Part shown: in pieces, positions 8,697-19,178 of the stretch
Position numbering within the stretch: position 1 is the first letter of the stretch
Layout of the letters: each line of letters begins with the position of its first letter
NCBI GenBank assembly: GCA_024734495.1
Contig: JALMQS010000055.1
Coordinates: forward strand, 11,379,340 to 11,443,339
DNA: 64,000 nt
Direction of reading: 5' to 3'
Source of the DNA: Forficula auricularia
Lineage: Eukaryota; Arthropoda; Insecta; Dermaptera; Forficulidae
Program-made: the position numbers and the translations under genes
Notes under the pieces: generated by a model
The model's input: only the letters and a program-made list of their open reading frames with translations
Told to the model about the DNA's origin: nothing
The model's database searches: none

Positions 8697-11600
8697 TAAA
8701 AATATAGTTAACAAGACATATGAGTTCCGTTCTAATCTGCTATGCTAACTGTAATATATTGTATGCACCTTCTCTTTATTCTTATTCTTATCCGAATTTT
8801 AAACAAGCTAAAGAGGATGAATCGGCAAACAAATATATTTAGCTGTTTTGTTATGTCAGCAATGATGCCATCTGTTCATCTCCCATTTGATTCACATTAT
8901 AACTGTATTGGATATATATAAGAAAATCAAGAAAAAGAACATTATAATAAGTATTTGAATAAAGTTATCTTTAGCCGTTTTAATTAACGGACGGAGATCT
9001 GGCCTAGTAAACTTATATACCCTCAAGAATGAATATAAATTTGTACTTTTCTCTGAAATGATTATTTGATGAGACACGAACAAACATGATTGTATCCGGG
9101 CATCAAAATGCTATTTCCTTGCGACAAATTACTAAATACGTATAAGTATATAATTGCAATAGCGGTCGCTGTTTTTATCTTGTACACACATAATATTAAT
9201 AATACCTAAATAACTAGATTTTTCTTAAAAATTACAATATTTTTCGAAATTTTGATCTTTAAACCAATGAAAAAGAACCAATACTATGGTTCATTTTATC
9301 TTTTCCTTTTTTGGATTTAGGAATATCCATGCGAACTTTCGGTCACTAACGAGTTTTGACTTTTTTAGGGTTTCATACAAATATAAAACGGAACGCTTGG
9401 GTATGTCAAAGTATTGTAACTCTAAAACTAAAAAATAATAAATTTATAAATCCTACCCAAGTATTTATTTTACCCGAAATCAAAAGTGGTTTTAAATCAA
9501 TTAATAAATTGAAAAAATTTTCATCACATGATCTATGGAGGATTAATCTGTGAAGAGTCAAATTTTTTGTGGGGTTCAAAATAAAATACCGTTCCTTTGT
9601 CAAGTGACTTATAATTATAACCTCCCTTCTTTGGAAACCCCCCCCCACTTTTTTTTAATAAGGAAAACCCAGAATAAGTATTAAAGGTGAGCCAGTTTGA
9701 ACTAAATCTTTGTTGTAATTTTGTCGAATTACTAACTTAGATTAAAAATTTCATTGCTCTTATATTTAGTATTTCGGCGTTTTAAATATTCTTGCCTAAT
9801 CGACTCCCCTCTATTAATTTCAACCGAGAAAAATTGTTTGCCGTCAAAGAAGATATACTAGTATATATAATTTTTGATAAGCATACCGATTTTGAAAAAT
9901 AATCGTACAGACTTTCTTGGCCTGTCTAAAATTAACAGATCTCCATTAATTCCAATAAATAGGTATAAAATTTACACCCATTAAAGAAAATAATTGATAA
10001 TCAAGCAGAATTTGAAAAAATCTACTTTTTTTGCAACACGCCTAATCACTCACGCTCTTATTAATAATTTTGGCATAATTTTTCGTAACCTATTATACAC
10101 GAATATATCGTATAAAATGTATTCATAGACTACCTAGTAAATATTACTTATTCAAAGCAAATTAGTAGCACAACTTTTTAATGGACAAGTTCGTGACCAA
10201 CGGCTCTCTTTATTGAGGTGAGGTGGTCAGATTCACGCTCTAGCCGGCTTTAATTTTTTTAAATCAGTACCTTTTAGTTATATACTTATTTCATATTTGG
10301 ATGTGACCTATTTCTAATTTTTCTTTGCTATTCTCCCTTTCATAAGTAATGTTTTTTAAAAAATAATAATTCACACTTGGAATATTTTCCATTACCTTTC
10401 CCAATTACTCGGAAGCAAGCTTCACGGCTGAACTATTGAGTTCAATTCTCTTGTAGACACGATAACTCAAGAGAAGAAGTTCTTAGTGTTCATTCTGGTG
10501 TCAAAATGTTTGTATTTCTAAGACAAGGAACTGATTAGTTTTTGGGATTAAACATTTTCAAATAAAAATAAAGAAAATCACAAAAAAATCGAATTGTTGG
10601 ATGGAAAGACCTTCTAACAAGCTGGGATTTGCATAATAGTTTGTATTTATAAGTTATATCTTTGTCTTATGTTTTAATTTTGTAGCTTAATCAAGTGGTA
10701 GAAAAAAATTGCCACATCATTGTTGAGATTGTACCAGTCTTGGATTTCAGTTTGTCCTCCAATAATATATTAAATTTAGTAATAATATAAAGCTTTGATG
10801 TTTGAATTGTTTAATAGAACATGTTGATTTACTATTTGATAGATTTATAAATAAATATCAAGTACCTATATACACAAAAAGGAGTTTTTGATCACATGAT
10901 CATCTGCATGCCTGTCTGCCTCAACGCTGGTATTTGAAAATGATTGCAGATATGATGCTTTAGTGCCTATGTTATTTATTGAAAGAAAAGTTCACGCTGA
11001 AATCACATAGAATGAACATTTTTATTGAGAAAAGCTCATCAGAATGGACAATGTTTCAACATCTAGCTAGAGTCGTTTTTAAGTGCTGTGGGGAAGTCTA
11101 GTGATGAACTGAGAATGATATGATTACAAATGAAGTGATCTAAACTTTGTATATCGTAAACTTTTATTGGGAATATTTGTTATTTATTAAAAAATACATT
11201 TTATAATGCATAATGTAGTTTTTAGTTTTAATAAAAAAATCTTATATATATTTTTACGTTGCCTATTTGGGTAGGAGATAAAATAATTCTTTAATGTAAA
11301 ATTTATGATTAAAAAACTAGTTTTTCTAGAATGATATTTGTTGCTTTTGTTGTTTTCACTTGTTGTTTGTACTTAACTTGAACTTTTATTGATGGCTGAT
11401 GCCAAGTCCGTTAATTCACTTACAATAAATCTTCAAAAGCATTATCGCTCTTTAACCAATTAAGCATATAGGGAAGACGAATTGATCCGTTGAGTCTTCT
11501 TCTTCTTATTAAGAACTAACCATGGAACTACCGCGAGTGAGAGGAACAGTTATAGGCGATTGCATGATGACATCGGATAATTCACAAATTAGGACCACTA

Positions 11601-14084
11601 GGTTACGCAATTCTTAAAATCGCTTATATAATAATCATCTTATACTTATAATAATAATAATAATAACTACAATTATCATCATGTTCTATTTGTTGGAAAA
11701 TTAGACACCGTTTTGTCTACTGTTGTTTTTTTTTATCCTTCTCAGGCGAACAAAGTAAATATTTAGGTTTCGAGGGTGTCAAGTAGTAGTAAATAATATT
11801 ATTCCTTTGCTAATGGGCGAAATGTCATTATCCTTTGAATAGAGAATTTTTTTCTTCTCATTTTAATCATGCAATGACAAAGCTAACGACAAAATATCTT
11901 CAAGAAATATGTATGTATATGTATAAATATTTATAGAATCCATTTAATTACCTCGACTTAATATTGTAGAATGTAATTTGAAAGATATGTATTGAATATA
12001 ATTTAAATAGAATCTATATAATTTCCACACCTCACCCCTTTTATTCAACATATTGCCCAGAAAATATTCCACCCGCCCATCAAAGTTTTAGGGTAGAACA
12101 GAGGGGGCCAATCTTTTACATACGATTTTATAGGTTTCATACAACTCAAAATCTTATCTACCTTCTTACATCAAGATCGGTGTTAGTAAATATGGACATA
12201 GGGATCTGTTTTGCATAGGGGAGTAAAAGAAATAACTGATGAAATACGACAACTGTAAACTTCTAAGGCGACATAGCCACCCCTGGGGTAGACTATGTTA
12301 TATCTCTATTAGAACCAAAAAGGATATACCTACTATTTTTAATAAATGCTTTCGGTTTGTTTACTTTTATAGTCTCGAAATAAATTTTTTTACAGATATT
12401 TTACGCTCGTGGTATTATTTTAATAAAACTTTTAAATCTATTATTAATATGAAATAAATGTTATCTTACAAGTAAAGAAGAAGTCAGAGATTAATTGATT
12501 TTCATCCTCACCTGTAACAAAAAAAGAAAATTCGTTAGATAAATAATTAATAAGTTTTTTGTACAAATAATTGGCGAAAACCAGCAACCAGAAAGGCGCT
12601 AGTCAATGGGGAATAAAATCATTTTTACGCATACGAATATGTTTGTTTAATTGTTTGTCAAAAGATTTTTGGGGGTGTATTTCACATGTACTTATTAATT
12701 CTATATATTTCGAAGAGATGTCCCCCCCATGATGGTTTTCTCCATAGCATTTTGTTCTCATTGATAAAAAATTTAATATTTAATATTTGATATTTAATAT
12801 ATTTTAAAATCTTAATACATGCTAAAGTTTTATATTCGATTTAATCTTAATATAAGTATAGCTCACTTATTTAGGTATGAAAAAATTAAAAATAATACTG
12901 ATTTTTTAAGTGTTAATTATTTTGTCTGATCTCATTTAATAATGTTTCCCTCTTCTTAAGCTTGTACTACATAGATTTAATGAAATAGAATCAGCAATCT
13001 CATCTTAATGTTTGATTAAGCTCAATAATATGCTTAACATTCTTCAACACTTCACCGATGAAATTTGAAACAAATTAATTAATTAATTATTTCATTCCTA
13101 TTTCTTCTCTTAATGATTACATATAATATCGGATTCAATAAGGTTCACTTTTCAAGAAAAGTTTCTTAAATAAGATCCATGATTTCGATTCAACCCTTGA
13201 ATATATTCTTAATTTTTGTTAAACTCTTTCCATTATGAACCTGTATCAATCCTGAATAATATGTGTTAACCTACATGGATCCTTAAACTACAATATTAAA
13301 ACCTCCAAGACTGCCTTCCAGGTTTTATTTACTTCCCCCCAACCTTTGATTATTATACTGGTGTCTTAAAGAGTATGTCATTATCTAAATTTACTTTACT
13401 TCTGAGAATGATTATACCTCTAATATACTCTTAAAGTATTTTCTAATTTTAGCAAGAGTGTTCCAAACTTAACATATAATTAATCTGAACATCAAACTTA
13501 AAATTATTTTTAAGGTGGTATATTAAAAAATAGCTCCGTCGCACCTACCCATATTGTGCATCAAAATAATACATTAATTTGAATAAAAAACGAAAAGAAA
13601 TTTAGAAGTTAACTTTAATATATTGGGGAAATAGATAAAATATTAGTGCCTGGGACCATGTTATATACAATCATTCATTTAGAACTTACAGGACTCTCTT
13701 TTAATTATTCAAAAGTTTCCTTCTTTCTTTATATACTACATTTGTCTTTTTTCTTTAGGAGAGAAAAAAATATATAATTTTTAAAAGAAAATCAAATATT
13801 TGTTCTAGTTGGATGAATGTTCATGAACTTAACATCAAAGAGATCACCGATAGAAAGCAAAAATATCGTTAAAGGTGATGGTGAAAAAATGGTAGCGTCA
13901 GCAAAATAAATTTCAATATCATCAATAAATAAGTGTAAAATCATTCAGGAATGGGTAAAAGAACAATTGGGATTTCGGTGAACTAATGGATTATCATATT
14001 CGTGTAAAATTCTACAGAGAGTTCATATATAAAAGATATTTCTTAACATTAGAATATTAACATCGAAATTGAAGATCAACTTTC
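8697..14084. other. Long AT-rich spacer
   Basis: No gene recognised in 5.4 kb. Minor points: a B-box-like GAGTTCAATTCTC near 10438-10450 that may be a decayed tRNA-derived element; a short ATAATAATA run near 11650; and a 32-codon frame from 11521 (ACCATGG context, preceded by a pyrimidine run and AG) that ends at TAA and has no recognisable domain. The ORFs at 8892, 9356, 9406 and 12239 have no coding signature. Confidence 0.3.
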
Positions 14085-14520
14085 TATTATAAATAATTAA
14101 AGTACTGGAGATGGTCAACTACTAGGTGTTATGGATGAATTTTTATTATATCAGAAGGGTTGTTTCACCTCTTCGGGAATTGAACCAGAACACCAAATAT
14201 CCAATTCGAGCACTTGGCTTCCTCTACAATGTGTAACTGCATCTGACATATCTATAGCATGCGCGAAATTTTTCCCTCAAAGATTCAATCTTCATCATTA
14301 AATATTTCGCGGTCAGTTGATTATAAATCTTAACATCAGATAAACTATCTATTTTGATTAGAATATTTTGAGCATTTTGATTTTTGAAAATTTTCAAAAA
14401 TCGAATGGCAATGAAACAATTATTTCTCATTTGAATTTAGAAGACAAATGCTGATAGTACTAGGTTAAAGTTCTATAGAAAATCAAGGTGATGATCGACT
14501 ACTAAACGCCTTGAATTTAG
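14085..14520 (-). repeat. Diverged single copy of the 397-bp array unit
   Basis: Same order of parts as the array units: TATATCAGAAGGGTTGTTTCA, then CTTCGGGAATTGAACC (diverged B box on the minus strand), GCACTTGGCT, ATCTGACATAT, an ATTTCGCGGTCAGTTGATT stretch matching the unit's ATTTCGCGATATAGTGATT, a hairpin TTTTTGAAAATTTTCAAAAA, and finally TATAGAAAATCAAGGTGATG matching the start of the next unit. Clearly homologous but roughly 25-30% diverged by eye, so much older than the array. Confidence 0.7.
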
Positions 14521-14661
14521 CCAATAGATGAATTCATATCAAAGGGAGCTACAAAAAAGGGTCTTTCAAAAGTCGTGTCTAGATGTTAGTAGTAAATAAT
14601 TTCTGAAGGCTATTTTCTTTTTTATTTCATCTTTGAAATTTGTGAAGTGGACACATGTATA

Positions 14662-16310
14662 GGGTGACAATAAGGGTGACGAGGTACCAAGTATCTCAGG
14701 AACTAATAATCGTAGAAGTTTGGGAAAAAAATCCTTCAGAGGAAATGACCAAGAAAAATTGCTGGAAATATTTGCAAATTATACGTCCATCGCTAGCTAA
14801 ATGCTTGATCGTATAAAAATGCAATTTTCTCAAAATTTTCCAATATAGTTTAGAAATGAATACTTCACGTTAATGCCACATTAGTCCATCTTCTGATAAA
14901 TGACTTTTATGTAGACGTAAAATAAGTGGAGGGATGCTAAACTTTTATGGACTCTAGAAATTTAAGTTTGACTTAACGGAAATTTAGTTAATCAATGTCT
15001 GGTTCAAGAAAGGAAGGGTTTGGTGAATAAAATAAAAAACTACCATGCCATTTTAGTTCTTGCCGCTTCGCTTAAAAGGGGCGTGTTTTATAAAGTTAAC
15101 TGTTTTATTGATTTTGCTCAAAATCTTAAATAGAACCGTATAATTATTTTATTAGATTCAGAAGTAGATCAATTTGCAATAAAACATGTTCAAACCACAT
15201 GTCGATATCTTTTTCGTTTAACAGTTATTGCTTAAAGAATATTTTATTAACGAATTTATCAAAGAAACAAAATAGTAATTGAGTTTTCAATTTTTTTTTC
15301 ACAGTTTCGTAAGTCAGCATGCCATGCACAAATAAAAAACAGTTTCAAAACTTTGTTCTTATTTTCATCTAATCACAACAATAATGATATAACATAACAA
15401 ACAATAAAATAACAATTAAAACATTAACATCTATTTGTGAAAAATCGCCGTTTCCATAGAAACTGTCAACCAAGTCTTTCACGGCCTTCTAAGAAATTAG
15501 ACATTTTTGAAATTTAATACCTACTCACAGGCGACACAGAAAAGCGTTATTATCATTATTGTTGTGATTAAATGAAAATAAGAACAAAGTTTTAAACTGT
15601 TTTTTTTATTTCTCCATGGCATGCTTGACTACGAAACTTAAAAAAAAATTTGAAAACTCAATTACCTATTTTGTTTCTTTAATAAATTCGTTAATAAAAT
15701 ATTCTTTAAGCAATAACTGTTAAACGAAAAAAGATATCGACATGCGGTTTGAACATATTTTGTTGCAAATTTGATCTACTTTCTGAATTTAATAAAATAA
15801 TTATACGGTTCCATTTAAGATTTTGGAGCAAAATTAATAAAACGCTTAACTTTATAAAACACGCCCCTTAGCGAGGGCGGCAAGAAGTAGAATGGCATGG
15901 ATGGTTTTTTATTTTATTCACCAAACCTTCCTTTCTTGAACCAGACCTTGTTAACAAAATTCCGTTAAGTCAAACTTAAGTTATAGATACTTCAGTCCAT
16001 AAAAGTTTAGCATCCCCTCCCGCCTTTATTTTACGTCCTACAATAAAAAGTCATTTATCAAAAAGATGGACTATTATAGTGGCATTAACGTGAGAGTATT
16101 CATTTCTAAACTTATATTGGAAAATTTTTGAGAAAATTGCATTTTTTTATACGATCGAAGCTATTTAGCTACCTAGCGGTGGACGTATGAACTTAAAAAA
16201 TATTTCCAGCAATTTTTCTTGGTCGATTTCCTCTGAAGGATTTTTTTCCCAAACTTCTACGATTATTAGTTCCTGAGATATGGTACCTCGTCACCCTTAT
16301 TGAATCACCC
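14662..16310. mobile_element. 1.65-kb element with ~730-bp inverted repeats
   Basis: The left arm, 14662 to about 15393, begins GGGTGACAATAAGGGTGACG. The right arm, about 15543-16310, is its reverse complement and ends CACCC. The arms match over nearly their full length with scattered differences, for example GATTATTAGTTCCTGAGATA at 16261 against its complement at about 14695. The central loop of about 150 bp (15394-15542) is unique. The ends are near TA dinucleotides, which suits a Tc1/mariner-related foldback element. No transposase ORF. Transcription through it would yield a long hairpin RNA. Confidence 0.8.
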
Positions 16311-16328
16311 GGTACAATTTTAACTATT

Positions 16329-16599
16329 GATAGTTACACGCTAGAGCAACACATTGAAGTTATTAAAGTTACATTTAGCTATTGCGTTCTAAGTTTTCAG
16401 GACGATTAATTTCACTTAATGGTGACTAAAATCGTGCGATTTAACCCCATTAGATTACTTCCTTTGGGGTTTTTTGAAAAGTAAAGTCTATGTGAATAAG
16501 CCAACAACAATTGCACAGCTGAAAAACATTCGGGTCGAAATTGTTAAACTTGATGCTGAAATGTGTGAACGCGAACATGAGACCCTGTTTTTTTTGTAA
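16329..16599 (+). pseudogene. Mariner-family transposase, N- and C-terminal fragments
   Basis: The N-terminal piece (16329-16388) encodes DSYTLEQHIEVIK, the start of the helix-turn-helix region of mariner-like transposases, with the probable start ATG now ATT. The C-terminal piece (16432-16599, different frame) encodes DLTPLDYFLWGFLKSKVYVN followed by KPTTIAQLKNIR, the well-known C-terminal block of this family, and stops at TAA 16597. The middle, including most catalytic acidic residues, is missing; the usual length is about 340-400 residues. Non-functional. Confidence 0.85.
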
Positions 16600-16760
16600 A
16601 ACATCTAGACTTGCTCATGGTGGACATTTAAATGATGTTATTTTTCACATATAATTGTTAAGAGCCATATTTTTATAAAAATAAAAAACATCAGAAAAAT
16701 CAAAGTATTTACATGTTTTATTTTTAAAAAAACATCTTGACGCGACTTTTGAAAGAGCCT

Positions 16761-17824
16761 ATACCTTGGATTTAGTTTTTTAGTAGTTGAACATCTCTTG
16801 ATTTTCTATAGAAATCGTTAACCAACTACATTTATTTGGAGATTTGTCATATATTTATATATTTCATAAATTCATCTAAGTATTTAATTAATTTTTTTTT
16901 AATTTTTCTAAATTTATGTATTCTTTATTTTCCTGATGAAAATAATAAATAAATAGCCAATAGATGAATTCATCAGGGGCAGTTTTACACGAATAAATAA
17001 ACTTAAAAGATTTTGGTTAACTTTAATTCCGACCAAGAAAAATGAAATTAACAATTTTTATAAACGATTGAGACAATATTCTTCTGATTTCCTGTTTATG
17101 ATTATTTTGATAGTGAATTAAAAAAAAAGACAGAAAAGTTTATAAAAAAAAATCAAATTCATAGGCATAAAATAGACTGATTTCCAATTGAAAGAGACAG
17201 AGAGAAAAAAAAATAGGAAGAAGAATAGACAGAGCGAACCACAAAATGGTTTCGGTCCACTGATAGACCGGAAGTTTTTCTCGGTGTCTTCGCCTTCTTA
17301 TGAAGAAACAGCAAAACAGACAATAAAAATATAACGATTTAATCGAAAGATTATTATTAAATTTAGCGAACCTATTTATTATAAATATATGTATAATATG
17401 TCTGGCTACATAAATTTACAATATTAGACAAATGTTTCATATCAAATTTAATTTAAACTATATTATTAATTTAAATATTAAATAAAAATCATAGACTTGT
17501 TTTTATTTTCAATTATATGATAATATATCGAAATATTTGATTTTTCTTTTGACCTGTGGATATACTTAATTAAAATGTTTCTATTTCTGAAAATGTTTAC
17601 TTCTAAGAACAAATAATAGAATATTTTCATCAAGTAAAAGGTACTCATACTTTGATTAGCAAAGGATCATATGTGGTTTTAAAATACGATTAAAATTAAA
17701 AAGTCAAAAAATTGAATTTTTTTTTCATTTTCTAACTTGAAGATCTAAAGCTAGAGACCCAAAAATCTAATGAATTTTAAGTATTGGAAATACAAAGATT
17801 TTAGCAACAGAAATAAACCCTTTT
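16761..17824. other. AT-rich spacer with inverted piece of the array unit
   Basis: The stretch at about 16764-16812 (TTGATTTTCTATAG and neighbours) is the complement of 14471-14519, and GCCAATAGATGAATTCAT occurs at both 14519 and 16957. So the mariner composite is flanked by inverted parts of the diverged array unit. The segment 17690-17824 belongs to a dispersed repeat (see 43255 and 58195). Nothing coding. Confidence 0.35.
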
Positions 17825-17836
17825 ATACGACTTACC
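17825..17836. repeat. 12-bp target duplication, left (Jockey-like element)
   Basis: ATACGACTTACC here and again at 22042-22053 after the poly-A tail. Length and imprecise staggering are typical of non-LTR retrotransposition. Confidence 0.9.
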
Positions 17837-17869
17837 AGTCTTGTCCTAGCTCCCGTAGAGTGAAGACCT
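17835..17869 (+). promoter_or_regulatory. Internal Inr + DPE promoter of the Jockey-like element
   Basis: The first base of the element, A at 17837, lies in CCAGTCT, which fits the arthropod initiator YYANWYY. Counting that A as +1, AGACCT falls at +28 to +33 (17864-17869), an exact match to the downstream promoter element RGWYVT at its required spacing. Drosophila jockey-type elements are known to use such TATA-less internal promoters, which keep the 5' end on retrotransposition. Confidence 0.65.
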
Positions 17870-17949
17870 TCCCCCTCTCTACCTACCTAGCTCTCAAGAA
17901 AATAGAAAAGAATAAAAGCTTTTCCAAGTGACCCCCCACCCCTATCAGC

Positions 17950-19178
17950 ATGGCCCACCTAGAGGACAAGGGTCATCTGCCCACAAACATGGAATGCGAA
18001 GACCTGGACAACAATGGCGCCCACTGGCAGTTCCCCAAGAGGCGGAAGGTCGCCTCATTAACCCCATCACAAAGCAAGCCCAATTCAACAACTGAACTGG
18101 AAAACCGGTACGCTCCCCTATCCATTGAAACAATAGAAGACAATCCAACCGAAGAAAACCCAAGACAATCAAAAAAAACCTTATCCACCCAAAGATCCCA
18201 AAAATTCCTCCCATCTTTGTTTACCAAGTGCATGACTTCTCGGAAATGCTCAAGGCCATCTCAGGGGTAATAACCAAAAGTGAATATATTTGCAAAGCAA
18301 TGGCTAATTCCATTGTTAAAATAAACCCTTCTACAAGTGAGGCCTATAGAAAATTGGCCAAATACTTCAGGGAAAACAATATAATACACCATACTTACCA
18401 GCTCAAGGAAGACAAAGCATTCCGAGTAGTCATTAGACATCTCCACCACTCCATAAACCCTGAAGATTTGAAAGCCGAACTTGCAGATAAGGGCTTCGGC
18501 GTCAAAAACATTTCCAACATTAAACACCGAGTGACAAAAAAGCCCCTACCTCTATTCTTCATTGACCTGGAGCCCAGTGACGATAATAAACTAATCTACA
18601 ATATAAATTATTTACTAAACTCAAAAATAAAAATTGAACCACCAAGAAAAAACAATGTGATCCCTCAATGTGCCCGGTGCCAGTCCTTCAACCACACAAA
18701 GGCCTATTGTTTCAAACCCTTTCAATGCGTCCGATGCGGCTTATCTCATCCAAGTTCTACCTGCTCAAAACCAAGAGACACCCCAGCTACCTGCGCCAAC
18801 TGCAAGGGCAACCACCCGGCAAACTACAAAGGATGTTCGACTTACAAAGAGCTGCAGAAAATCAAAGGTAAAACCACTCCCAGAATTCCACCACACCCTA
18901 TTGAAACCACAAATACAAATATCCTTCCTCCCCCATCCCACCCCTCTCCCCCTCCTCCTCCCCCTCCTCCACAACAAAATACACTTCCAAGAATGCCAAA
19001 AACATTTGCCGACTCAATAAAAAATAATAATAACTCCAATACTCAACAAAATGACATAAACACACAACTTACGACTATATTAAACGAATTCAAATCCATG
19101 TTCAACCAGCTCCTAACCCAAAACAGCATGATACTCAGTCTGCTAACCAAAGTCATAACCGAAAACAAACATGTCTAA
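17950..19178 (+). pseudogene. Gag-like ORF1 of the Jockey-like element (one frame break)
   Basis: Nucleic-acid-binding structural protein that packages the element's RNA. ATG at 17950 opens the first frame, which runs out of homology near 18171-18178; the rest reads in the -1 frame to TAA at 19176. The break coincides with a run of eight A. The second part has the RRM-like region usual in Jockey Gag, then three zinc knuckles: CARCQSFNHTKAYC (CX2CX4HX4C), CVRCGLSHPSSTC and CANCKGNHPANYKGC. A proline-rich stretch and an Asn/Gln-rich C-terminus follow. The GTG at 18228 is not a real start; upstream codons in that frame read KIPPIFVYQ, clearly part of the protein. About 410 residues in total if both frames are counted. 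The last codons overlap the start of ORF2. Confidence 0.85.

Larger units (their letters stand above)
14559..16760 (+). mobile_element. Internally deleted mariner-type transposon, itself interrupted
   Basis: The outer inverted termini are GGTCTTTCAAAAGTCGTGTC (from about 14559) and the complement of GCTCTTTCAAAAGTCGCGTC (ending 16760). Between them lie a long-inverted-repeat element (14662-16310) and, to its right, two pieces of a mariner transposase (16329-16599) in different frames. A TA target duplication is not clear. Order of events: the mariner element inserted, lost most of its transposase, and received the inner element near its 5' end. Confidence 0.65.

Noticed and set aside
18228..18230. 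GTG at 18228 as a separate start of a 316-residue Gag
   Set aside because: Upstream codons in the same frame continue the Gag protein; the apparent start only reflects the frame break at the A8 run.
18765..18977. Gly/Arg-rich minus-strand ORFs at 17945-19039 and 21603-21905
   Set aside because: Antisense shadows of the retrotransposon's A/C-rich coding strand.
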